This document shows, piece by piece, positions 45,959 through 57,913 of a stretch of 64,000 nt of DNA. Numbering within the stretch: position 1 is the first letter of the stretch; each line of letters starts with the position of its first letter. Origin of the DNA: Euryodendron excelsum. Taxonomy: Eukaryota > Streptophyta > Magnoliopsida > Ericales > Pentaphylacaceae. The notes below the pieces were generated by a model, which had not been told where the DNA came from, ran no database searches, and saw only the letters and a list, made by a program, of their open reading frames with translations. The stretch spans positions 30,150,001 to 30,214,000 of the forward strand of contig CM065388.1 of the NCBI GenBank assembly GCA_033060915.1, written 5' to 3'. The position numbers were made by a program, and so were the translations under genes.

Positions 45959-47128
45959 GATGAACAAGATGGATGGGAGTTGTTGGGCTCTTTCCTCCGC
46001 TTTCAAAAATCAAACACATACTGCACGTGCACTTAAATTCTGCATACTTGCATTTTTATCCTAATATGACCCTTCTAGTTAGAAAGGGAGAATGGTATAT
46101 TAGTTGTCGGCAAGATATTGTGTCAGTTTCTTCGCCTACAGCCTCTTGATAAATCCCGCCCTCGGATCACCAACCGATCATGGCACCACCTTGGGGAGTG
46201 GGCCTAGATTTGAAGATCCAAGGACCTAGCCTTTTTAGGATGCATTAGTCTACCCTCAACCTCATGTCCACATAGACACCATGCATAGTCGAACCTCTGC
46301 CGGATTTAAGACATGTGCACCGTTCTCCAAAACCATGGAAGAAAGGGCGACCGTTTTTATTTTCATTTATACCTGTCTATTCCTGTTGTTATAATGACTG
46401 TATTCGTACTGTTATAATGCCTGTCTAACTGCTCATACATGCATATGTACTTCAACTGTATTATCTTTCCTTATGCTCTATGCATCCCATATTCCATGTC
46501 AAGATAAGAGTTCCAAATGACTTAAGTCACTGCCTTCTCATGTATATGATCAACCCAAATAGAGTGACACCTAGTTCACTCTCCCTTGCATTAAGCCTAC
46601 CCAAACCTAAGGGTTCCCACGTAACCCTAAGGACTTATGGCATGCCCATCAATTCATTCCATAAGAGGGGCCCCAATCCCTCCACGCTCTTATAGATAGG
46701 ATTGCCAAGAAGAGAAAGGGTAATCGATCAACAAGGTCTCTCAGCGACCTCCTTGATATTGAATCCAACGAAGGTGAATCCAAAGACTCAAGAGTAGTTT
46801 AGGTTTTCCTTTGTAAAACTAGATAGGTGTAACCCCAAGGAAAAATGTTCCCCCTCCCCCTGTTAAAATGCATTTCAACTCTTTTATATCTCAAACCCAA
46901 AGTTAAAATATATTTCTTTACTTTCTTTAAGCATATGGATGGATGAATATGTGAATGGATGAAGTTCCCCATCTGACGGTGAGGTATCTGCATACAGGGG
47001 CAAATTCTATATCTCCAAAAGTGAGCCAATGCATCATGATTAGTTTCCCTCCTAAAGAGGGGCACCCCAGGGCATACATGGCATAAAGGCTTGTCAAAAT
47101 AAGATACTAACTTCTTCCTTTGTTGGTT
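45959..47128 (+). mobile_element. internal region of Tat/Ogre-like fragment J, 5' part
   Basis: Sequence unlike the LTRs, presumably untranslated leader and decayed Gag. Short frames appear (for example 46480-46695) but none is convincing. A stretch near 46690-46800 reads RIAKKRKGNRSTRSLSDLLDI, which could be decayed coding sequence. No primer binding site is visible because the LTR end is missing. Confidence 0.45.
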
Positions 47129-48050
47129 TCAAGGTACCTCTTGTCATACCCCCATCATTACAGGCCAAAAGCTCAGAAACGCCTATAGAATTACTTACTC
47201 TTGATACCTTATCTCTATTACTAGCGGAGACGAGAGGAGTCAGACATAGGATGACCAAAATGGAAGGCATACCTTCTTCACTCTTATCCCATGCAACCCA
47301 TGAGCAAGCAGAGTCCTCGCAGGCCCAAACCCATGATCGACGAAAAAGGATGAAGAAGGAAGACCAAGACTATGCCTTGACCATTGCATACCAATAACCT
47401 CCCCAGGCCGAGGGCCTTGCTCGGATGCCTTCCAAACCAACCTCTAACCAAACCCATGGATTATATAATCTCTCCCACGAATACCAGCCCAACCCATTTG
47501 GCCTTGTCACCAAAAATTATCCCATTTTGAAACATAAAACCCGAAACCCTTTCAATTCCCGAACCATCAACCTGGTGGTGACCTCACCAAAGCTCGGTTC
47601 CCAATCATCAAAAACATCTGCAACACCTCCTCGGCCTAGGTGATCAAGTGGAAAAAAGTGGACATTTACTAAACTCGCGTGTTCACAGACCATGGCCTAT
47701 TTTGGTCTCTTAACAGCTGGATATTTGAAGCTTATACCTGCTCGACCCCGGCCCAATCCTCTGTCTCATTACTTTGAATCTACAGCGAGCTGTAAGTATC
47801 ATTCGGGCGGCCAAGGACATGACACTAAAGATTGTTTGACCCTCAAGTATAAGATTCAAGACCTGATAGATAACAAGATTATTGGCTTATGACCAGCAAT
47901 TCCTTCTCCAAACGGCGCTACGAACCCTCTGCTAGACCACACCGTCAACGCCATTACAAAGTTTGGTAACAACAATGTTTGTTTTGCTGCATGCCAAGAT
48001 ATATATTACAAGGATGGGGAGGAAATGGAATGCAAATATACGGAGTAGTG
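47129..48050 (+). pseudogene. Tat/Ogre-type gag C-terminal remnant
   Basis: In a frame with stops, 47692-47892 encodes YLKLIPARPRPNPLSHYF, then CKYHSGGQGHDTKDCLTLK and IQDLIDNKII. The C-x-Y-H-(S)-x-G-H-x-T-x-x-C zinc knuckle followed by L(K/R)xxIQDLID is characteristic of Gag of Tat/Ogre Ty3/gypsy elements. NPLLDHTVNAI follows (47930-47955), also usual there. Gag packages the RNA. Upstream pieces (47420-47643) are probably the same protein after decay. Protease, reverse transcriptase and integrase do not follow. Confidence 0.7.
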
Positions 48051-48718
48051 TCATGCCTGGTTACGGTATAACCTCGATAAAATGCCGACCCCCAAAGACG
48101 AACTCGCATATGAACCTATGAAGAAAATTGACCAGGAGGTGTCCAAACTCAATGATAAGAATCCCCCATTGTGTACACTTGAGGAACACCGAGCCACGGC
48201 TGGATGCCAGAGCTGAAAACCTCAGGCTTGACCTATCAAGCTGGAAGAAGACGAGTCGCCCGACTGGTTTGTTAGAGAAACTACGGAGCAAACAAATGAA
48301 GGTAAGATGGTCAAGAAAGCTGACAATTACATCATTGCCGCCAACTCACTTGGAACTCCGGGAGAAGCATCTACTTGTCCTGCCTTGGCTGAATATCTCA
48401 ACCGTGGATGGAATGTTGATATGGGCATCGTCCCAAAGCCCTATTGAAGAATGCAGGAATCCCATCAAAAGCGTACAAGAGAGGGCTATTTTCACCCACT
48501 TTCTTTCTATCCCTTTTACTTCCTGTCTTTAAATTGATGTTTACATTTTGTTTTTTGCATAAGAACTCTATGCTTTCCATAAGAAATGATAATAATAATC
48601 AAATAATAGTCTTTTATTCCATCACTGTTGTCTTATCTTCTCTTGGGAATGGTGGCTACTTTCTACACAAGGGGCATGGTTTATCTTATGGAATGATCTG
48701 ACTTGAAGGGATGATAGC
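48051..48718 (+). mobile_element. internal fragment J, 3' part
   Basis: After the Gag remnant a frame reads NLDKMPTPKDELAYEPM and KIDQEVSKLNDKNPPLCTLEEHRATA, then after two stops EDESPDWFVRETTE and ALAEYLNRGWNVDMG (to about 48450). These look like a retroelement polyprotein, but I cannot assign a domain. The last 230 bases are noncoding. The region is cut at 48723 by the second solo LTR and resumes at 54009. Confidence 0.4.
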
Positions 48719-48723
48719 ATGAG
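48719..48723. repeat. target-site duplication ATGAG, left
   Basis: ATGAG precedes the solo LTR; the same five bases follow it at 54009-54013. Confidence 0.85.
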
Positions 48724-51700
48724 TGTAAGCACCCCATTTTTTACCGCTTGGCAGTCTACACTCTGTCCAGACTTGTTTTCAAGTCATTATGGACATATTC
48801 CAATCGAAACCAATCCTTTAGGTCCAAATTCCGCCTTTCCATCGCTTTGCGGGCCTGTCTGGCCCAAATAGAGGCAAAATGACCAAAATGCCCTTAGGGG
48901 CGTTGTCCTTTCTTTTTCCAATTCCAATCCCTCTCTCGAGACAATTTATTCCTCGAGACGGTCCGAGTAGCAAAACTACTCATAAAACCGTTAGAGTGGC
49001 GGAAACACTCACAAAACCGTTAGAGTAGCGGAAGTACTCACAAAACCGTTAGAGTGGCGGAAACACTCAAAATCCAGGCACGTCTCTTTGGAGACAGTAA
49101 TACCCCTTTCCAATCCCACTCTCGAGACAGTTTATTCCTCGAGACGGCTCCAATCTAGGCACGTCTCTTCGGAGACGGTAAGACCCCTTCCAGTCCCACT
49201 CTCAAGACAGTTTATTCCTCGAGACGGTCCGAGTAGCAAAACTATTCACAAAACCGTTAGAGTAGCGAAAATACTCACAGAACCGTTAGAGTAGCGAAAA
49301 TACTCACAAAACTGTTAGAGTAGCGAAAATACTCACAGAACCGTCCGAGTAGCGGAAATACTCAACCCCGTCCGAGTAGCGGAAATACTCAACCCTGTTA
49401 GAGTAGCGGAAATACTTAACCGTTAGAGTAGCGGAAATACTCACAAAACCGTTAGAGTAGTGGAAATACTCACACCGTGAGAGTGGCGGAAACACTCAAA
49501 ACCCAGGTCAACACCAGTGTCTATTAGCTCACTTCGGTGAAAAATGACCAGACTACCCTTAGGACCTTTTCCGAGACTTTTCGGTCAAGATGACCATTTT
49601 GCCCCTAAGCATCCGAATGCCCCGGGAACCACACCGGCTCTGGGTATCAAACCGGTAAACTCCTGAGAATACTTTTTATAGTGTTTTCAACCTTCCTTTA
49701 CCTTTCCGGACCATTTCGAGTCAGTTCTGGCCAACCCGGTAAAAAATGACCGTTTTGCCCCTAAAAGGCCGGTCTCCTTCTTTGACCACACCGGCTCTGG
49801 GTATCAAACCGGTAATGTCCCGAGAATACTTTTTATAGTATTCTCAACCTTCCTTTACCTTTCCGGACCATTCTGAGTCAGTTCCGGCCAACCTGGTACA
49901 AAATGACCGTTTTGCCCCTGGAGGGCCGGTCTCCTTCTTCGACCACACCGGCTCTGGGTATCAAACCGGTAATGTCCTGAGAATACTTTTTATAGTGTTC
50001 TCAACCTTCCTTTACCTTTCTGGATCATTCCGAGTCAGTTCCGGCAAACCCGGTACAAAATGACCGTTTTGCCCCTAGTGGGCCGGTCTCCATTTCTGAC
50101 CACGCCGGCCCTGGGAATCAAACCGGCAACCTCTAGGAACATTCTAAATAATGTTTCTAGATCCCAAGTCTTTTCCCAGGACAATCCGAGTTCGCCCCAG
50201 CAGTTTTCCGGTCCGATTGACCGTTTTGCCCCTAAGGCCCGGTCAACCTTTCCGACCCACCTTATCTTCATTTTTCAAGTCAAATACCTCCAGGACACTA
50301 TTTTAAGTGTTCCTGCTTCTTTCCGTCTTTCCGGGTCACTCCCGGCTCCTTCAAATCATTCCCGGACTTTCCAGAGTCACTCCTAGTGAAGCCAGGCTAA
50401 AGATTGCATGGTAGTCACTAGTACAGGCGCCCAAATCTAGTCAAAGATACGTTGCTTGCCGACCTTAATTATTTCCTAAATGGCTGGCGCCACTAGTAGT
50501 GGCACCAAGCCAAAAAATGGCCTGGCGCCACTACAACAGGCGCCAGGCTTGTCTTCCCTCTATAAATACAGAGCCTCGTTCAACGTGAAAAGGATCTACA
50601 AACTTAACCTAAAAATCCTATATTTAAATATACAGAGCTCGAGCACCTCCAAAACCCTAGCCTCCCTAGGTTTTCCCAAACCCTAGCCACTATACACAAA
50701 CCCTAGTCTCCTATACACTCATACACTCCCCCATCCACTCATACACTAGCCTTCAACCACTCTTTGAAGACTTGAAGAGCTGCCATCCAAAGCTTGAAGA
50801 CAATTCTTGAGGACTGAAGGTGAAGATCAGGACAAAGACCGAAGACAAGCAAGGTGCGCAAATTAAAGAAGATACAAGGTAGGCTTTCTCTTTAAATTTC
50901 CGCATTCCCCCCTCTCTCTTCTCTCTCCTAACCCACTTGGGTTTTCTCTATTTTAATCCCCCATCTCTTTCCCGCCCTTTCTTTGCATGCTTGAAACAAG
51001 GGGATTCCCGGTCCATGTGTAGGATTGGGCTATTGGAGAATCACCGTGTCGGGGGCTTTCTTCTAGTCTAACCAAAGACCACGTGGGTCCGACCCCCTTG
51101 ATTATGTGGTGAAGCCTTAACCTTGTATGTTCACGATCCCAAATTGCATTGTGCATATCATAGTCTTGCATCTTCCAAAATTCGTTTTCAAAAAGTTGTT
51201 TTCAAAAATCGTTTTCAAACTTGTTTTCAAAATTGCATCAAAAGCTCTTTTTCAAAAACATGTTTTCAAAATCACAATCCTAGGGTGATTCTAGCCTTTC
51301 CATGGCTAGGGTTGCTTTAGGAAAGTGTTACATTAAAAGTGACCTTTTGGTCTATATTTTCAAATCTTGTTGTTTTCAAAACCGCTTTCCTAAAGTGGTT
51401 CTAGCCTTCTTATGGTTAGAATTGCTTTAGGAAAGTGAGATGTTTTTACACCTTCTAAAAACTCTCTTTAAAAAATCTCTTCCTAAAAATCTCTTTTTCA
51501 ACATACTTTCCTAAAACTCCCCTCTTCAAAATTGTTTTCAAAAACTCCCCTCCAAAATCTATTTTTCAAAACCCTTTTTTTTCAACTCCTTTCCAAAACT
51601 CTCTCTCTTAAAAATTCACTTTCCAAAAACGCTCCCTAAAAATCTTTCCAAAAACTCTCTTTTCCAAAATTTTCCTTCTAGAAACTCTCCTCTAGGATCT

Positions 51701-54008
51701 TCTTTCCAAAATCTACGTTTCTAAAAACGCACTTTCCAAAACTCCTTCTCTTTAAAATCTTTTTCCAAAAACTCCCTCTTCAAATTCACTTTCCAAAAGT
51801 TCCTCCCTAGGATTCCCTTCTAGAAAACCTTCGTTTCCAAAAACGCGTTTTCCAAAAACTCTTTCCTTAGAGCCTAAGTCAAGCCCTAGAGCCCACAATT
51901 AGGAAGCCCTAATTTTCTTTCCAAAAACGTGGTTTTCCAAACTTTGCCCCAAACCTAGGTTTCCAAAACCTTTTGTTTTCACGTCCAAACTCTACACGTT
52001 TTCAAAACCTATTTTCTACGTCAAAACAATAGTTTTCCAAATCTAGGGTTTCTAGAAATCTCCCTTACCAAATCCTTACCAAATCCAATCTTTCCTTTAG
52101 GAAACCAAATCCAATCTCCCGTTTAGAAAACTGGGTCCAATCCTCCGTTTTTGGAAACAAAATCAAAACATCTCTTTTTAGAAACAAAATCCAATCCCTT
52201 CCTAATCCTACTCTTTCCTAACTCAAATCCTTCCTAAACTTCTACTTTCCTAAATCTTAAGTTTCCAAACCTTGAACATAAAAATCTTTCCTAAATTTTA
52301 AAACTCAATTTTCAAATCTTCCCTAATTCAACCATTTCCTAATTCTATCCCTTTCTAAATCTTAACTTTCTAAATTCAAGTTTTCAAATCTTTCCTAAAT
52401 TCAAACCTTTCCTAATCTCAAGATTTTCTAGAACTCTAAAACTTTCTAAATCTTAAACTTTCTAAATTTCAAATCTTTCCAAATTCAAAACTTTCTAAAT
52501 TTGAAACTTTCTTAAGTTAAATTTTTCTAAACCTAAAACTTTCTAAATTCTAAACTCTCTTAAACTTCAAATCTTTCGAAATCTAAGATTTTTCTAAACT
52601 CAAAACTTTCTTAATTTAAGACTTTCTTAAGTTGAAACTTTCTTAATTCAAACATTTCCTAAATTGAAAACTTTCATTTTTCAAACCTTTCCTAAAACGA
52701 AACTTTCCTACTTTCAAAACTTCCCTATTTCAAAACTTTCTAAATTCAAAACTTTCCAATTTTCAAAACTTTCCTATTTCAAAACTTTCTTAAATTCAAA
52801 ACTTTCCTAAACCTAAAACTTTCCTAAATTCAAAACTTTCCTAATTTCAAACTTTCCAAAAATGACACTTTCCTAATTCGAAACTTTCCTAATCTAAATT
52901 TTTCCTAAATTTCAAGTTTCCAAATCTTTCAAAATCTTCCAAATCTAACATTCCAATCCAATCTTTCTTAATCTCAAGTCTTTCCTAGGTCTCCTACCTT
53001 TCCTATGTCTAGGTTTCCTAAACCTCCATCTTTCCAAAACTAAGTCTTTCCAAAGCAAGTCCAATCCTCTCAACTCCAGTTTCCAATCTCCTCTTCTAAT
53101 CTCAAATCAAATCCAATTTTCAATTCAATCTCTTTCTTCAAATCCACTTTTCTATTTCAATCGGACTCCGATCCAAACTACGACTGACCTGATTCCCCCA
53201 AAGGGATACGTAGGCAACCTTCATAGGTGCGGTCACAACACTTTTCAAACTTCCAATTCCACCCTCATGGGTGCGGTTTCCAAAATCTTTCCAAATCTCA
53301 AATTCCAATCTACTTTCACAATTCCAATTTCAAAATTTCTATTTTCAAATTTCTATTTCCAAATTTTCAAACTTTCCAATTTCAATTCCATCTTTTCAAA
53401 TCTATTTTCAAATCAAATCAATTTCTTTTCAAATCTATTTTTGAATTCTCTTAACTTGCACTCGCATATCATGCATCATGTTAGTTTCTTTTCAAGCATT
53501 GTTTTTCAAAGTGGATAGGATTGGCCAATAGTTAGTTGAAGACTCTCGTAGGTGAATCTAGGGTAGATTGACATGTAGGTACCGAAAGGGCGGGGTAGGG
53601 TGATAGCTTAGTGCGTCTTCCCTACACGAAACCAACCTTCGAACCTAGGATCACTATTTTCAAAGACCAAAAAGGAGTTATTTTTCAAAAAAGGGCTAAA
53701 TGTTTTCCAAAGGTTGCCAAACAACCAGTTTTCTTAAAAACCCTCTCTCGAGGAGATATTTTCAAATCGTTTTTCAAAAAATCCTATGTGTAGTTTTCGG
53801 ATTATGCTTAGTTTTTAGGTGACCTAACTCACCTTAATCAAGTTAGGTGGCGACTCCAAATCTTTTTCAAAAGCCCTTTATTCAAACCTGTTTTCAATTC
53901 AAACCTAGTCGCACTCGTTCTTTTAGGAGGGTGAGTTCTAACTAGAGAGTACAGTATTTTTCTCGCTTGGGTGAGTAGTCCTCGAGTGCGAAAAATCTGG
54001 GCGCGACA
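48724..54008 (+). mobile_element. second solo LTR, TGTAAGC family (5.3 kb)
   Basis: TGTAAGCACCCC...GGGCGCGACA, 5285 bp, with ATGAG on both sides and no internal region. It has 81-bp units at 48938, 49124 and 49204, two clusters of 29-bp units (48957-49075, 49225-49500), four 157-bp units (49634-50261), palindromes near 50485-50545, TATA box 50561-50568, a G-poor tract (about 51180-53150) and a terminal hairpin near 53820-53850. Very close to the solo LTR at 19980 and to LTR A by subtype. Confidence 0.92.
49634..50261 (+). repeat. 157-bp tandem repeat, 4 copies
   Basis: CCGGC(T/C)CTGGG recurs at 49634, 49791, 49948 and 50105, each step exactly 157 bp. The first three junctions are nearly identical, suggesting recent expansion. 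Confidence 0.95.
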
Positions 54009-54125
54009 ATGAGTTAACCACTTGCTGAATGATCATTTTTCCAAAGAAAGAGAGTTCTTTGATGAGTAAGGATACTACCCAAAAGTAACACTTACAAGAC
54101 TCAAATCTCAAATTCCACAACATTT
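54009..54125. mobile_element. target duplication and remainder of fragment J
   Basis: ATGAG (54009-54013) is the right target duplication. The next 110 bases are not LTR-like and presumably continue fragment J from 48718. No gene. Confidence 0.5.
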
Positions 54126-54326
54126 TTCAAGTTTCTATTTCTACAACTTCTTTCCAATCTCCAATCTTACGATTTTCTTCAAGTTTTCAATTCCATGATC
54201 TATTTCTATTTTCAACCTTCAATTTCAATTTCCAAAATCTTTTTTCCAAATTCAAGCTTCTATCTCTTCCTTTTCACATCAAATCAAATCAAATTCTTTT
54301 CAAATCTATTTTTTAACTCTCTTATC
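54126..54326 (+). mobile_element. LTR tail fragment ahead of the tandem array
   Basis: TTTCAAGTTTCTATTTC-type sequence matching the part of the LTR just upstream of the CATGCATCAT block. It leads without a break into unit 1 of the array, so it belongs to a truncated LTR. Confidence 0.6.
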
Positions 54327-54723
54327 TTGCACTTGCATATCATGCATCATATCTTTTTAGATATTGTTTTTTTTAAGTGGATAGGATTGAACATTAGTTA
54401 GTTAAAGACTCTCATAGGTGAATCTAGGGTAGATTGACATGTGGGTACCGAAAGGGCGGGGTAGGGTGATGGCTTAGTGCGTCTTCCCTACACGTAACCA
54501 ACCTCCAAACCTAGAATCACTGTTTTCATAGACCAAAATTAGAGTTATTTTTCAAAAAATGGCTACATGTTTTCCAAAGGTTGCTAAACAACCTGTTTTC
54601 TTAAAAACCCTCTCTTGAGGAGATCTTTTCAAAACCTTTTTCAAAAAACCCTAAGTGTAGTTTTCGGATTATGCTTAGTTTTTAGGTGACCTAACTCACC
54701 TTAATCAAGTTAGGTGGCGACTT

Positions 54724-55921
54724 TGCCTGATACTAATCTCGCTCCGTCTGGTAACGATCTCTCTAATCCTTCACAGTAGTAAACTCAGCCTGGGGCACAT
54801 ATCTTCCGGCTTGGTGCCACAAGTCAACCACCTCCTGGCCCACAGCGTATCCGCCGACTACTAGTCAAATTGGGTGAAGGCACTGACAGAATGAGCCCCA
54901 AAGTGCGCAGCATAATTTGTATCTGGCGGAAGCAAGAACTTGGCACCCAACTATCGCTCCTAATAGGGGATAGGCACTCCCGCCACCAAGGCTCCAAACA
55001 TATACTTCAGCAGAGCACCTGCTAATCAGAACTCCTCATGAAACTGCCGCCAGTGTCGCTCTCCTAAATAGGACTCCCAAGTATCATCACTGAGAAAAGC
55101 AGCCCTCGATAGGGACAACGGGACCAAGTACCGGACCGTCTCATAATAAACTAATCCAATGAAGGGCTGCCAAGTCACATCTCTCGCCTCAATCAACTCT
55201 AGGTTCTCCCGTAATGTCACAAAGTTAGTAATCTCTGATCGTTAGGCCACCCAGTCACGAGCCCACCTCAAAGCACGTGGATAAAGGTCGTCCTCGACAA
55301 CAGCAGGGCGACAAACAACCAGGTACTCATAGCTCCACCAGACAAGAAAGGGCCAAAAACTAGTCATGTTGCCCCAACGGGAAGAAGTCCGGACCCACAT
55401 CGATCGAAGGAAGCAGCCAAAGGAAAAGGACCCCCAATCTAGCTCCAATAAAGCCCCAAGATCAGCTACTATGCTCACCAAATTAAAAGGCACAAGCGAC
55501 TTGTTGTTGCAGAAGCAGCTAAAGATGATGTACAAAACAAGTCGCCGTCTCATAATGTCTCGCCTGGCAAGCAATGGCTCAGTAGCAAAGGTACGGTCTT
55601 CCTGACTAAGCCAAAAGACTGGGAAGCCAGAACGCTCAGAAGGAGGCAAGTCCAACAGAATGCATGTCTCGTCTCTACTAACTAACTGTAAAGTGATCCG
55701 TCGGCCAACAAAGGAAAGCCCTGTCATGATCGCCCAATCCAACCGGGTGGGACCTAACTTGAAGTCGACAAAATGGAAGGACTAGCAGTGAGCCGACAAA
55801 ATGGATAGTCCTGGTCACCCCGAACCACCTCTCAATAAGCGCCAGTACCAAATGCCGGTTCAGGCGGTTAGCTTGTAATCCCATGAAGGCTCCGAATTGG
55901 ATCTCAGCCAAGAAGGCCATA
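54724..55921 (-). pseudogene. antisense PMD fragment, unit 1
   Basis: The minus strand carries the same PMD core as unit 3: FGAFMGLQANRLNRHLVLAL, LDWAIMTGLSFVGRR, LLELDWGSFSFGCFL and TFATEPLLARRD. Frames are broken at about 55790 and by a stop near 55240. It lacks the N-terminal part, being joined to LTR tail at 55921. Confidence 0.7.
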
Positions 55922-56318
55922 TTGCACTTGTATATCATACATCATATCTTTTTAGATATTATTTTTTTAAAGTAGATAGGATTGAACATTAGTTAGTTAA
56001 AGACTCTCATAGGTGAATCTAGGGTAGATTGACATGTAGGTACCGAAAGGGCGGGGTAAGGTGATGGGTTAGTGCGTCTTCCCTACACGTAACCAACCTC
56101 TGAACCTAGAATCACTGTTTTCATAGACCAAAAACGGAGTTATTTTTCAAAAAAGGGCTAAATGTTTTCCAAAGGTTGCCAAACAACCTATTTTCTTAAA
56201 ACCCTCTCTTGAGGAGATATTTTCAAAACCTTTTTCAAAAAACCCTAAGTGTAGTTTTCAGATTATGCTTAGTTCTTAGGTGACCTAACTCACCTTAATC
56301 AAGTTAGGTGACAACTCT

Positions 56319-57516
56319 ACCTGATACCGATCTCGCTCTGTCTGGTATCGATCCCTCTAATCCTTCACAGTAGTAAACTCAGCCTGGGGCACATATCTTT
56401 CGGCTCGGAGCCACAAGTCAACCACCTCCTGGCCCACAGCGTATTCGCCGACTACTACGTCAAATTGGGTGAAGGCACTGACAGAATGAGCCCCAAAGTG
56501 CGCAACATAATTTGTGTCTGGAGGAAGCAACAACTTGGCACCCAGTTGTCGCTCCTGATAGGGGATAGGCACTCCCGCCACCAAGGCTCCAAACATATAC
56601 TCCGGCGGAGCTCCTGTTGATCAGAACTCCTCATGAAACAGCCGCCAGTGTCGCTCTCCTAGATAGGACTCCCAAGTATCATCACTGAGAAAAACAGCCC
56701 TCGATAGGGACAACGGGACCAAGTACCGGACCGTCCCATAATGAAGTAATCCAATGAAGGGCCGCCAAGTCACATCTCTCGCCTCAATTAACTCCAGGTT
56801 CACCCGTAGCGTCACAAAGTCAGTAATCTCCGATCGCTGGGCCACCCGGTCACGAGCCCACCTCAAAGCACGTGGATAGAGGTCGTCCTCGACAACTGCA
56901 GAGTGAAGAACAGGCAGGTACTCATAGCTCCACTAGACAAGAAAGGGCCAAAAACTAGTTATGCTGCCCCAATGGGAAGAAGTTCGGTCCCATATTGATC
57001 GAAGGAAGCAGCCAAAGGAGAAGGACCCCCAATCCAGCTCCAATAAAGCCCTAAGATCAGCTACTATGCTCACCAAATGAAAAGGCACAAGCGACTTCTT
57101 GTTGCAGAAGCAGCTAAAGATGATGTAAAAAACAAGTCGTCGTCTCATAATGTCCCTCCTGGTAGGCGATGGCTCAGCAGCAAAGGTACGGTCATCCTGA
57201 TTGAGCCAAAAGACTGGGAAGCCAAAACGCTCGAAAGGAGGCAAGTCTAACAGAATGCATGCCTCGTCTCTACTAACTGACTATAAAGTGCTCCGCCGGC
57301 CAATAGAGGAAAGCCTTGTGATGATCGCCCAATCCAACCGGGTGGGACCTAACTTGAAGTCGACAAAATGGAAGGACTGGCAGTGAGCCAACAAAATGGA
57401 CAGTCCTGGTCACCTTGAACCACCTCTCAATAAGCGCCAGTACCAAATGCCGGTTCAGGCGGTTAGCCTGTAATCCCATGAAGGCTCCGAATCGGATCTC
57501 AGCCAAGAAGGCCATA
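56319..57516 (-). pseudogene. antisense PMD fragment, unit 2
   Basis: Same content as unit 1 with different lesions; the open parts are 57273-57533, 56933-57244 and 56621-56866. Shared frameshift near the TRTVHFVGS word in all three units shows the damage predates the triplication. Confidence 0.7.
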
Positions 57517-57913
57517 TTGCACTTGTATATCATGCATCATATCTTTTTAGACATTATTTTTTTAAAGTAGATAGGATTGAACATTAGTTAGTTAAAGACT
57601 CTCATAGGTGAATCTAGGGTAGATTGACATGTAGGTACCGAAAGGGCGGGGTAGGGTGATGGCTTAGTGCGTCTTCCCTACACGTAACCAACCTCCGAAC
57701 CTAGAATCACTGTTTTCATAGACCAAAAACGGAGTTATTTTTCAAAAAATGGCTACATGTTTTCCGAAGGTTGCCAAACAACCTATTTTCTTAAAAACCC
57801 TCTCTTGAGGAGATCTTTTCAAAACCTTTGTCAAAAAACCCTAAGTGTAGTTTTCGGATTATGCTTAGTTCTTAGATGACCTAACTCACCTTAATCAAGT
57901 TAGGTGGCGACTC

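Noticed and set aside
48444..48701. Plus-strand 85-codon frame before the second solo LTR
   Set aside because: Not continuous with the Gag-like frame, hydrophobic by composition, with no recognised domain.
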